Below are positions 50,542-62,211 of a stretch of DNA of 64,000 nucleotides, in pieces. Source of the stretch: Phoronis australis (lineage: Eukaryota > Phoronida > Phoronidae); contig NMRA01000199.1 in the NCBI GenBank assembly GCA_002633005.1, positions 151,457 through 215,456 of the forward strand. Direction: 5' to 3'. Each line of letters begins with the position of its first letter. Within the stretch, counting starts at the first letter, position 1. The notes under the pieces were generated by a model that made no database searches, was not told the origin of the DNA, and saw only the letters and a program-made list of their open reading frames with translations. Position numbers and translations under genes: made by a program.

Positions 50542-53500
50542 TTGACAATATTCGTGTTAGACTACATGTAATATTCTCAGTCCAGGCTCAATGTAAATCG
50601 ATGGTCACCCGGCATATTGCGAACCTATAGACTGTCTTAGTGTGCTGGGTTTCTGTTCCACAGCGACCGCAATAACTATAATCGTATAAGACAACATGAC
50701 CAACTACAGAGGGTATTGTTGTCGACACAGATAACACATAAATTGAGAGATGCTACCAAGTCGGTGAGCAGCGATGGTTCTCCTTAGTGCACATTATTGT
50801 TAATACGATATGTGGTCCACTCAGTCACACAATTTCAACTACGAATGACGCGATCACTCTGCCAGTACTGACGTACATCCACAGTGATTAGCCATTGAGA
50901 TCCTCAATCCTGTGGCACAGATCTCACACCATCGCATCATGCCAGAATTTGAACAACTGGTCCTACCAGTCCGAGTTTCATGGGTCCAAGTTCATGATCT
51001 ACAGTTGATCGTCAGATAGACTGGTGGCCCACTATTGATATCCTGATCTCCAATAGTTGCGGGATGTCATGAGTGTCCGACAGACCAGACGAATTATTGA
51101 ACTTAAGTTAACCTAATCCTCAGTTTACTGTATCCGGCCAACGCATAACAGAGACCCTGTCATTTAGCTACATGACGAAACGTGTTGGCAATAAGAAAAT
51201 GTAGACAATATTCGCTGGCGGTAGAACAATTCAAGTTATAAGGGCTCCAAACGTTCTTTAAAATCCCTATAACCTCGATCCAGCACTGCAGTATGATGTC
51301 TTGATATGAGCACACGCAGTGCGTTGTGCTTGAAAGAACGTTATCAGAGACATGGTATTCGATTTTCCTTGGTTTCGAGTTATCTGACGAATTTTCTGGA
51401 ACAAAGGGATCGAATTCTAATAAGAAGCAGAGAAAGACTTCTATTTCAACATAATGATGTGGGCTACAACTAAATCCATTTTTGTACTAACCCTTTTCTA
51501 AAACTCCACAAAAACTCACGCAGCCACTGCTCAAACGGTAAAAAGAACCGCGCCTGCACGGGTAGCAGAAAGCGATGCGTGCGCATCCCAGAGCACAAAT
51601 TTGTAGGAGACGAGTCTTCCAATCCAGGTGTCTGTACCATAGGCGGAATACATTCGCGAGTACTGAAGATAACGCAAGTCCGATATCGCCTTCCATATTA
51701 CAAGCAAAGCCCGTGGTTCTTGCGTCTAAGCAACTCAAATCAAAATCCATCACAAAGTCATGCAGGCAAACGTCTGCTCTGTAAAGTGGTAAATAAATTT
51801 GCATAGATGCAACCTTTACTCATATCTACAAGTATGATAACTGAATTTCTGGCTCATTGAAATATTAAAATGAAGTGATCACTACAGATCACACGTACTC
51901 TGCATCTGCTGGCGGTGCTTCTCGGGATGACTGCTATCCCACAATTCTTTGCGCATGTGACGTGCTCGCTATCCGCAAACAGGTCAATTGAACGAGTGTA
52001 CAGCATCAAAGTTAAAGCTGGCGTAATTTGATGATAGACGCGCGCAATAACGTACATATCGGTGTCAATGTTCATGACTTGATCTAATGCGGAAGATGTC
52101 CATTCGTTGGCTAACCTGTCGACATCAAAGTCAACGTGATTAAGTCTAGATGTCAATTGAAATGTACACGTGAAATGAACATTACACGACTTCTATTGAA
52201 ACTACAGAAAATAATAGAACGTGATAGAAAACGGAAGTCACGACTATTATTGAGAAAACTGGTCCATTTCTATTACCCGGCTTAGACGAGACACATCAAA
52301 GGATTCAAAACACGAACGTACATATTTCATAGTGTTAAAAGTGTTACGATTTACGCAAAATGATGATAAGTTAAAAGCGATTTTTATGAACAGGAAAGAA
52401 ACGCTATGACAGTGTTCTTTGTTTAACTCAAAAAGGATGTTTAGAAAATACATGAGATTAAACTTTGACATTGATAACGAGAGATAAAAAGTGCGACAAC
52501 TTTAGATTGATTATCAGAAATTGTGAAACACCGATTTTTGCAGGCGAAGTTTCAAGAATAAACTGTACTATTATTCAGATAGCCAAATGCGAGAGTCGCG
52601 CAAATTGGCGGATACAAACAGAACAAGCCACCGTCAGTCGACCACGACTCGAAATCTTAATTATTGATTCCAAAACAAATAATTCGAAGCGAAATAATTC
52701 TTGGTTTCGTTCTGCTCATTATTACTAGAGCAAACAAAATCCAAGTCTTTAACTTTTGTGTAAATTTTCAGAACTGATACGTCAATTGTTTTATAAAATA
52801 AATGACTCCTTTAATGGGGTCTTCTTCAAGAGCGGCGTGCTTGACGAGTATAAGTAGTCAATTTGTTTGTGGCGTTTTAAGTAATAAAGGTGATTTCATG
52901 ATCAACTAATTAGGTCGAAACCACTTAACTTCGTACAATAAACGTCAGATGAGATACATTGCTGCATATTAAGAAAAACAACAGTCACTCAGTTTTATTT
53001 CAACAGCTAATCAATGCAATACTTCAACTCAATAGTAGGCGGCTTTGTGCCCCTATAGCCGTGAGCAAATCGCTCTCAGCCGGGGAGAGTGGACGTCCGC
53101 TCTTATAAACTTATAAAAAGGCACAGAACACGGGTAGTTGATAGTGAGAATGAGGCATTTAACGGCTTTTGCACCAGGTTTTCCGGAACGTAATGGGTTT
53201 GTTTGTGCCGAGTAGATTGGCCGTTAAGGACACGTGTAGCGTTTGTCTCGGCTTTTTAACCTATTATTATTCTAAGAACACAAACATTTAAAGCGAGGCT
53301 GTGCTCGCTTTGGAATCCCGAAATGCTGAAATTTTATCAAAAAGTTTGTGACAATTTCGAAATTGTTAATGTTAATACACACAAACCTAACGCTGCCTTA
53401 TGCACGTGCAGGCTACAGACGCAGAACACTAGCAATGTTAACTCGACACGTTTAGAACTTGAATCATTTTCCGACATTGATGCATGGTATGAGATCTGCA

Positions 53501-53964
53501 AAGAATGCTCTTTAATAATATTTCAAGCGACCGAATGTTTTACCTGTACCAAATATAAACAGGATGCAAATAAACATGTAGTTTGTATCGAACATCAAAA
53601 GACAGCTGACCGAGCAGAGGATCGCCTACTTTACCCTTAGTCCTAGAGGCTGGCCAACTCCGGGATCAGTCGACTCACGTACGTGTACCACCGTGCACCG
53701 GAGTGCGAACGCATTGGGTTTTTTTGCTATCCGCTAAATGGTCATTAAAATACGTGTCCCGGTTAACTTAAGTTTCCAGTCTGGGATATGCATTTCATCT
53801 TGAATAAACTGTTCAACAACGGTGTTACAAGAATTCAACCTTCATAAATGCATAAACAAGTTTAAAAATTGAGTCGACGTTTTTGTGCGTTTTCTGCTAA
53901 AAATGATATTATTCTGTGCCATTGAATGAAATACAGTAATGACAAACCCAGAAATCGCGAAGCA
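50542..53964. other. Intergenic, no recognised gene
   Basis: Open frames of 100-105 codons at 51487-51804 (minus), 51854-52156 (minus) and 53323-53640 (plus) have no domain that I recognise and no paired splice structure. Confidence 0.45.
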
Positions 53965-54477
53965 TTATATGTGGGTTGTAGACAATTCGTAAATGAAACT
54001 AATATACATAGAGGTATAAGTCACATTTACGTGGTATCTAGTATAAGTATTCCAATATTTAGATATGCTATTACGAATATATAAAAACAAAAACACGTAC
54101 AGATTCATGTCTGGAAACCAGAAGCAACAATATTTATAAACGGCACATAAGAATTTGCTAACGTTGCTTAGGAGGGATTCATTGAGAACGAGGTCAAGGT
54201 TAGGACTACCATTCAATAATAATGTAACTTTAGTAGGGATATTATTACAGGAATTGAGAGCTTTAACAATTGATTGGTTTTCATTGAGTGCACGAAAGAG
54301 TGAGTCTCTCAGGTATTCGATGAGGGGACATTTGAAGAAAATATGAGGATAAGATTGATGGTCACCACATTTACAGTTTGGAGAGACATTACTAAAGTTA
54401 TGCCTAAACTTGTCAGAGTTGAGGAAAAGACCACATCTTGATCTGTACAATGCTATTTCGTTATCGCGGGGATTCAA
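53965..54477 (-). pseudogene. LINE (non-LTR retrotransposon) fragment: C-terminal tail of the reverse-transcriptase ORF
   Basis: The minus frame contains NEIALYRSRCGLFLNSDKF, then a zinc-knuckle-like CKCGDHQSYPHIFFKC and PLIEYLRDSLFRALN. This is the RCG...C-x-C-x-H-x-x-x-C tail that follows the reverse transcriptase in many LINEs. The catalytic domains are absent and the upstream frame is closed by a stop, so this is a dead 5'-truncated copy. Confidence 0.75.
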
Positions 54478-55465
54478 AGTTCATGTGATAGATTGTTGTG
54501 TACCCTTCTAGTTCACTCTATTTCTTTTATTCAAGTACAAAGATAAATATTTAATGCAGAATTTTTGAGCTGATCAGTAACTGTGAACTGCACATTTTAT
54601 TCTGACCAATGAGTGACCACCAACTCTTTTTCGTAGAGATTTTTGTCGTCATCAAATCATTTTGAAGCACGTACAGACATTAGGCAGCATCGCCCAGAAG
54701 GGACCGTAAATAAATTATTGAACTTGGTCAACGTTCTTGGTTAACCCAATACAGAAGTAAATGTGATTAGCATTATGCTTCTAATATCAACAATAATCCT
54801 TTTTTGAGAAATTAAGGACCAAATTTTGTAACTAATATGCCATTTCTTCAAAAATTCGAGTCGTTCGTTCTTCCGTTTCTACTTTGGCACACAATAGTTT
54901 AGATGTGTGCACCTGCATTGTACATGAAAATTAAGTCGAAATGAACATCCGTCGACTTGAGTTCATATCTTAGAACAAAATAGGATTTTTTAATTTGACG
55001 CACGCCTGCTTGTTTGTTACGAAAATTCCCTATTCGAGCGTTATTCTTGCAACCACCACCGCGGAGATTCACATGTCCAATCGACATTAATTATGCTATA
55101 AGGCGTCGTAGACACGTGGCATTGCACGTTTCATGGGAGTACGCACGTGTGTCTAACTTTTCAACGTTTTAAATTCGCGACCATTCAAATTTGTTCTAAT
55201 TTTCATAAGATTTGTTTTTTAAAACTTCGATACTGACAGCCAAAGCATTCCCCCCTTAGTTGAAATTATAACGAACCTGGCGTGCAGAAAATTTGTTTTA
55301 AATATCCACCAAACTAGCAATAACCTGTGTGCTTGTAAGTAGATGTTGTGTGGGTCAGAGGTGTCAGTGCAAATTCTTGTTTGCAGACAGGTTTGAACTT
55401 CAACAGAACGCGATATTTCTTACGATGCTAGCTGAGTGTTGCAAATTGGTCGGCAGTTCGTACAA

Positions 55466-55747
55466 GTACAGAACGCACATTGTTTTTCTTACGTATATAT
55501 ATATACATATATATATATATATACACATATATATATATATTTTTTTTTATAAATGTATACAATATAAATGAACTCATGGTGAAAATAAGTCTACTAGGCC
55601 TGCTTGAGATTCAATTATTTTTCAGAAACAGTTGTGGAGCCCAAAACCAAATTTCTTATTTAAGTCTTAAGCCACTTGTCAAGAAACGAACTCCAGGTAC
55701 TTTACCCGATATGGAAAGTTTCTGAACATTGGTGACACCAAAATATA
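55466..55747. repeat. Tandem duplication, copy 1 (ends at a single n)
   Basis: These 282 bases start gtacagaacgcacattg and include a (TA)n/(T)n stretch. They are repeated directly at 55749-56030, separated only by one n at 55748. I see one substitution between the copies (gagccc versus gaaccc). Confidence 0.95.
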
Positions 55748-55748
55748 N

Positions 55749-56030
55749 GTACAGAACGCACATTGTTTTTCTTACGTATATATATATACATATATATATA
55801 TATATACACATATATATATATATTTTTTTTTATAAATGTATACAATATAAATGAACTCATGGTGAAAATAAGTCTACTAGGCCTGCTTGAGATTCAATTA
55901 TTTTTCAGAAACAGTTGTGGAACCCAAAACCAAATTTCTTATTTAAGTCTTAAGCCACTTGTCAAGAAACGAACTCCAGGTACTTTACCCGATATGGAAA
56001 GTTTCTGAACATTGGTGACACCAAAATATA
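55749..56030. repeat. Tandem duplication, copy 2
   Basis: This is near-identical to 55466-55747. The identical 81-codon frames in the two copies are TA-repeat read-through. Confidence 0.95.
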
Positions 56031-56107
56031 GAACATCGTATGTTTAGACTAAACAATCACCAACGTTGCTGTACGAAATGATATCATACACATTTTGTTT
56101 ATATCCG

Positions 56108-56337
56108 GACTTAAGAATTGAAGACAGAAATTTGGTCTTACGCTACCACTCTATAATTGCTGAGTAAATGTTTAGCCAACTGAATGAGCACATTACAGAC
56201 TAGAAGTAATTTACAGAAATTGTCTCGGTAACAAGCAATTATTTGTGTATTATCAAAATAATTAAGTGATGATTACTTATTTTTTAAAAATTGTTGTGTG
56301 GGGCGTAAGACCGAATTTCTGACTTCAGATTTAAGTC
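56108..56337. repeat. Foldback (MITE-like) element with about 36-bp inverted arms
   Basis: Arms 56108-56143 and 56303-56337 are reverse complements with few mismatches (aatttggtcttacgc against gcgtaagaccgaatt), around about 159 bases. A related half, gtaagaccgaatttct, recurs near 59240. Confidence 0.8.
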
Positions 56338-56739
56338 ACTCTTTAAGCATAGCCCGGATATTGTTACAGTGTTTTATATCTGCGCATGTGCGAACTTCAA
56401 TCGTAACAGGAAAGGCATTCGACCAAAAGACGATTAAAATCACGACTTCAATCTCTCAGTCTGCCTCATAATGTACTGTTAACTCTTGTTTAGTGGCAAT
56501 AAGCCCGCTTTATATGACAAAAATTAACGCTGGGTTTAAAGGCCTTAGTGTTATGGAAGTGGTCTAAAATTGCCCTTCAAAATTGGAGTGTATGTCCGTC
56601 TTCGTAACTGAATTTGACCGTCGGGCATTGCTTGAGACTAGATTTTACAAATTGAGTTGTCACGACTAGTCAGTTTATGTCCCTTGGGGTGATCTCGACA
56701 AAGAGTAGTAGCGAACTGTCAGTTCTTTGCAAGCCGGCC

Positions 56740-56915
56740 GTTATCACTTCTCATCTCAGTATATGACAGGGATATCCCGTGGCAGTCGACGACATTCTCC
56801 ATTTTGTGAGCCACATGATTTGCTGTTATGCATAGAGTCCGCACATGCGCAGAAATGAAGCACCTGCGAGGGATGAGTTGAGGCTACAAAAATATCCAAG
56901 GTGTTTCGAAAGTTA
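56740..56915. repeat. Diverged copy of the repeat at 23949/24330
   Basis: It shares cgcacatgcgcagaaa, gagttgaggctac-like and aaggtgtttcgaaa words, in the same order, with the duplicated BPI-intron segments. Confidence 0.55.
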
Positions 56916-57605
56916 CGTATGCAGCATGTACGTATCATAGGAAAATTGACGAAAATAGCAGCAAGTCGCCACAGTGTAGACGTATCTTGAGACTGATCAT
57001 GAAAACCCATTAGCGATAAAACATTTCAAATTCTAAATAATTAGAAAATTTGTGTATTGAAATTACCTAGAAACGCTGTTTCTCTGCGTTAACGGAAATC
57101 TCTACGAGATAAAGTGGGTGAAATAAAAACAAATCAGTTGTAACTGTCTTTAAGTAAAGGAGTGTTGATCCAAACCTGTCAATCGAGTCTTAATGCTAGA
57201 TTAAAACGACTGTCTGGCATGCATATGGCATTTAACGTTTCAATGAATAATGCCACTTGCTAACTCAACAAGATTGGGCAAGGTGTTGATACAGATTTAC
57301 TGAACAGTACCAACAAAAAGGCAGCTTGGCAATCTGTCATGTTATGCGAGCTTTGATTCCGAAACTTAAAATTATTTCCACGAACTCCAATTTTAAGCCA
57401 GATCGTCTGCTTGTACATGCTGCCTTATTCCAACGTTTGATCTTTCAAGAACCAACATCTGTGGCAGGGTTTGTAGTGTAAAATCTCGTAAATTTATGAA
57501 TAAAATGACAAGAAAATTTTATAATTTTCTTTTTATATAAACGAAATTAGTGCCGAACTCAGGGCTTAAGGCCGAATATAAAGTTGAAAAAAAATATAGA
57601 AAGCA

Positions 57606-58022
57606 GGGGCGAGAAATGTGATGGGCGGACATTTAAATCGGACGAACAAACCCAAAATGCAAAGGACGGACGAAAAATGGGAAGGCCAGATGACGTTTTC
57701 ATTTTGCTACCTCAAATGACGCACTGAATAGCGTAAAAAAATATTCACTTTGTCGTTATAGTTCTAAATTTTACTTGTTCAAAATAGTTCCAGTTCCTGA
57801 AAATGTATGATTCGATCCTCATTCGACAAGTCGCTGTGGTATTTCTAAAAATGTCTAATTCAAAAGCTGCTATTCACTGCAAATTTTAAAGACGTGTTAC
57901 GTTATCAAGCAACGGCAGCACCGGCTTCCAGGAGTCGGCCTTCCTTTTACATTTCTCGTCTGTCCTCGTCATTTCTCGTCTTTCCCACTGAAACGTCCGT
58001 CCTTCCCATCACATTCGATGAC
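57606..58022. repeat. Inverted-repeat element, about 415 bp
   Basis: The left end (gaaatgtgatgggcggac..., to about 57690) and the reverse complement of the right end (from about 57938) share gaatgtgatggg, ggacgga and gacgagaaatg-type words over about 80 bases. The match is imperfect. It is probably an old MITE. Confidence 0.5.
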
Positions 58023-61000
58023 ATGCCTTTAAATCATTAATTGACCACTTTAAGATGCAGAGCTACACTCAAATAACAAGAATTGGTGGCATACAGGACA
58101 GTGTTAGCGGTTTTGAAAACTCAGTTTGCCAATCATTTCTCCGGCAGAAGTTGGTGAGACTGCTACTACTGTATACAATAGGCCATCTGGTAAATTTGTG
58201 TTTTTGGTCATTCATCGGTCAGCGAAAGGTTTGAAATTTCTAACTTTTTATTAACACACAAAAAAACGCTCTCCCTCACTATTTTATTTCTTTTTTTCTC
58301 TTTTAAAAGCTACACAAACGTACAGAAGCTACTTTTTGTGAGCTAATTGTCTTGGCGAACAAGCGACAATCACCTCGTTCCTCGCTTGAAACGATTAAAA
58401 ACGGGTTGCAATAGGCAACTCGTGAGCGGTTTTTCCTCGCTACTACCCCCCGCCGCTCCGGCGACATAGTTATAGTCAGTTAAAGCGCCACTGCTCAAGT
58501 GAAGTTGTAGTACGAAGTACAGAAAAGGACTACTGTCTGTTACATCAGGCACCAGGTGGCGCAAGGCTAAAATGCAGCCAAAAAAGACAAGTCCTGTCCC
58601 ATTTCGACTGGCATCGGGTGACCTTTTCCAAAACTGCATTATGAATTTTCAAAAAATCCAAACACCGGAACCAATTATCTGTTTTGGCCTTAGTAGATTG
58701 CTTTTATTTTGTTACATTGTACGTTAAATATAAAGACTCTTAAAAGTGCACGTTTATAGAAAAACAAACGATTGTTTTGTGGCCTTGCTGTAATTCCTAA
58801 TTAGGGCCCGGGGTTTCGTCTCTGTATTCGAGTTGACCAACAGCATGTCGAGCTTTGCGTAAATCATACAAACGTGCATTCGAGTCTTGCAGCGTGATTG
58901 GCTAGTATCGAGTCTGAATCTGGGCCGAGTGAGAGTTTGGAGATCAGATCGTTGGCCGGGAATGTACGCATGCAGTGGACTTTTCACTTGAGGTAAATTT
59001 TGATGTAAATATTTGTGCCTAATGAAATGATTCTTGTGTCTGTTATATGGGAGACAGAACTTTAGTCTTCGACTTCAATTTCACACTTACTAAAAAGGTT
59101 TATCCATGTAATTGAGCGCCTACTAGTTTAAAAATGCTTTATAGAAATTAGCGCGGTAGCTTGCAGTTATGTATATATTTTCAGAGACTTTGGACTTTTG
59201 CACAAGTGATATTAAATTACAGAAATTACTGTTTGGATAGTAAGACCGAATTTCTATGTTTTAAGTATAAGGATGCTTTTGATGTGACAGACTCCACTGT
59301 ATGTCAAGTGTGTGAATTTCAAATGTATGTGTTACGAACCGTGCAAAATGTCGCAATAAATTGTGAAAAAAAACTTTAGTTTATACAAATAAATACATGT
59401 ATTTAAAACAAAACAGAATAAAACATCAAATATTGATGTGTGTTGACTAGCTTCGAGAAAAACACAGATAAAAGACTCAAAATTAAACAGGTCCTTTAGC
59501 AAACATAAACTCGCATTTCACTGCAGGGATTGTGAAATGTGTGGAACCTATTTGGGGAATAGATACAGAAGGCTTCAGAGTTTAATTATTTGGATATTAA
59601 ATCTACTCCCAAAGGTGTTTTTACGTACAGTAAGCGCAGAAAACTGTGTCTGACAACACGACAAAGGGTATTTTTTACTAAAAACACATGACTAAATGTA
59701 TCGATACTTCTGTGCAAACGTGCTTAAAATGTTTGACACAAGCTCGTACGCAATGAATTTTATAATTTTAATTGCAACTTGGTCAGCATTTCTGAAACGT
59801 TTCTGAATTAATGAGATAAAAGTTCGGCAGAGTAAATATAAATTGTTAAATACTGGTAAAGGATTACTGACATGCCAATCCACAGATATGTTAGCGTGTG
59901 CTATAGTGTGCCATATAAAATGGCTGAACAAAACATGTGTCGCTGAGCTCTAAATGTCAAACGAATGTTATTTGCGCATGTTCTGGGGGTTGTCTGGGTA
60001 CAGTGTACCACAAGGCGTGGGTGATGCTGCCACATGTATACGTGAGTTTCAACAACGATTACTGCGATCTTGGCATCCAGGATCGGAAAAAACGATGTAT
60101 TTTCGTAATCATTAGATATTTATAAAACTGTTGAAAATAACTGTGTCACTGAAAAATACATAAATGCTTAGAAAACAGTTTTCACAGAGTAGCCCTCGCA
60201 GGATTTAGATGTTCGGCGCATTCTCAATTTATAGTTAAGGGAAGGAGGGCTAAGAGCAAAGGCTATACGGCCCTGGTGTATTATGATGGACAGGTGGAAT
60301 CAGGTATTTAAAATACTCTTGCAGATTCATGATTCAAACATATTGATAAAAATCGCTCAATATTTGATGAATACTGAAAAACGTCGAAATGAGCACTTTA
60401 TTATCGGTTAATTTTGGGTTTGGATATTCTATTCTCTCTACGTATTATACATTTGTAAGGTGGGCCGCATGGCAATGTCAGATTTGCGGTGAATTATTTT
60501 AATTTACGGGCAAATAATACCTTGAACTAAACTACAACAAAACCTGTCACAAAAACAAAGACAAAATATGGCACACGTTAATGGCAGACCTCTTGTAAGT
60601 TATCTACATCTTGATATATTATCATGACGTCACAACACTTTATTTCATCCAATAATCTTCGTGATTATTGGCGGCGGTTCCCGATACAAGCAAACTCTCT
60701 AATACTAAAGGTAAAAAAATTGGTACCTGTATTCCGGCGTTGTTTGGCAGAACCATGCCTTTCGACAAAATAATGTTTTCGGCATGTTTTATTATAAAGT
60801 TATGCTAACTTAACTATTCGTGAGATTTTAAGCTTAAGATGCATAAAGTAGGGTATGCACTGGTGACATTTTCACAACATTTCTCCAACATTTTTCCAAC
60901 TACTCTACAACATGTCCAATGTACACTGAGATAACAACACGACATCTTGACAACATGTTGGAAATTTGCTGGAGAAAATGATCGAGACATTTTTGGAGGG

Positions 61001-61465
61001 AAAATATGTACTCTGGGAAAAATTCTACAACATGGTGTTCCAACGAGGTCTCTGGTAAATTGGCACTAATGTACAAGACATTAAAAGAATTCGTTAAAGC
61101 AACGCGTAATTGCTCCAATTTTCACGTCTTAAAATTTATGACCAACTGTCATTTGGTTGACCACCGACCAGGGCATCAACAGCTATTAAATACCATCTGT
61201 GTAAAAAGTCGAAAATATCGACGCCAAGGTAAGAAACTTATGCACGAGTCAGGTGCGCACGCGAACCTTTCCTTTCCTCTCAAAAAATGTTAACGACAGT
61301 AACGTGATCTCGCGAGACCTCTCCCAAGTCGTTGGTCATACGGTAGCTTTGGCAACGCGCTCCAACACAAACTCAGTGGTAACAATAACGATCACGCGTG
61401 ATTCAACTCCACCTGGGTTCGGTTGGTTCGTGTCAATTTGAAGCACTTTGATGTTCACCTCACCA
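58023..61465. other. 3' flank of the NK2.2-class gene
   Basis: No gene is recognised. A diverged fragment of the foldback family lies near 59200-59330. The 3' UTR of the homeobox gene should occupy the right-hand part. Other frames are short and unrecognisable. Confidence 0.5.
60788..60793 (-). terminator. Candidate poly(A) signal AATAAA of the NK2.2-class gene
   Basis: This AATAAA on the minus strand is about 670 bases past the stop codon. A second lies at 60639-60644. The choice is uncertain. Confidence 0.3.
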
Positions 61466-62211
61466 TCACCACCACGACGGTGTTCTTGATTGCATAAGTG
61501 GGTGACTATATGAGGGCAGGGGTACATTCATAGTGTTCATTCCCATACCCACAGATGTTAGAGATCCCATGTTATTGTTCATGTTATAGGCACTCATGTT
61601 CATTGTATTAGGCATACTGCAGGAGGCCATGTTGTATGACGCCATGTGAGAGTTCATATGTGTTAACCCTGATGGATGGGATAGCCCTGGAGCAGACATG
61701 GCTAACTCTTGTTGCTTCATCATCCCCATATTCGGGGGTTGACACGGCTTTCCGTCCCGCACCAACACGGGCACTGCGACACGCCTAGGAGACGGCAATG
61801 GGTTCATGTCAAGACCTTTTTCCTGTCGCGCCCTTTTCATTTTGTAGCGGTGGTTTTGAAACCATATTTTCACTTGCACTGGTGTTAGACGAATGATACT
61901 CGCTAAATGCTCCCTTTCAGGAGCAGACAGATATCTCTGCTGGCGAAATCGCCTTTCTAGCTCGTAAGTTTGGGCTTTAGAAAATAAAACGCGGCGTTTT
62001 CGCTTTTTAGGTTGGTCGCCATTTTGATTGCCTGATTCTTGTTCGTCGTTTTGATTATCCTTTTCATCCTCCTCTTCTTCCTCGTCCTGTTCAAGATTAT
62101 GTGAGATGTCACCAGGGGCGCTGCTGGTGTTAGAATGTTGACAAGGAGAGTACACATTTTGATCTGGCGAGCCTCCGTTCGATAAAGCTGTGCTGGCTAA
62201 CATGGGAAGAT
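61466..62211 (-). CDS. Nkx2-2: NK2.2-class homeobox transcription factor, last coding exon (248 codons; first exon beyond right edge)
   Basis: The exon begins at acceptor TTTACAG (62212) in phase 1 and ends with TGG TGG TAG at 61466. Numbering from the Met at 62203, an acidic tract ([13 protein letters not shown], residues 38-50) precedes a homeodomain at about 67-126. Its recognition helix [14 protein letters not shown] has Trp48, Gln50, Asn51 and the NK2-specific Tyr54. The NK2-specific domain [18 protein letters not shown] follows (about 137-154). [20 protein letters not shown] matches the NK2.2 rather than the NK2.1 subgroup. The C-terminal tail is Met/Asn/Ser-rich. The TN repressor motif should be in exon 1; I found none up to 64000. 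Family role: Hedgehog-responsive regulator of ventral neural and endodermal fates (established in vertebrates). Confidence 0.95.
61826..62005 (-). other. Nkx2-2: Homeobox (60 codons) of the NK2.2-class gene
   Basis: This span encodes the homeodomain. Arg5, Phe8, Leu16, Trp48, Phe49, Asn51 and Tyr54 are all present, so DNA binding to the NK2-type CAAGTG/AAGTG site is expected. Confidence 0.95.

Noticed and set aside
51487-53640. Three ORFs of 100-105 codons in the gene desert
   Set aside because: No domain, no repeat of pattern, and amino-acid composition consistent with chance translation of AT-rich DNA.
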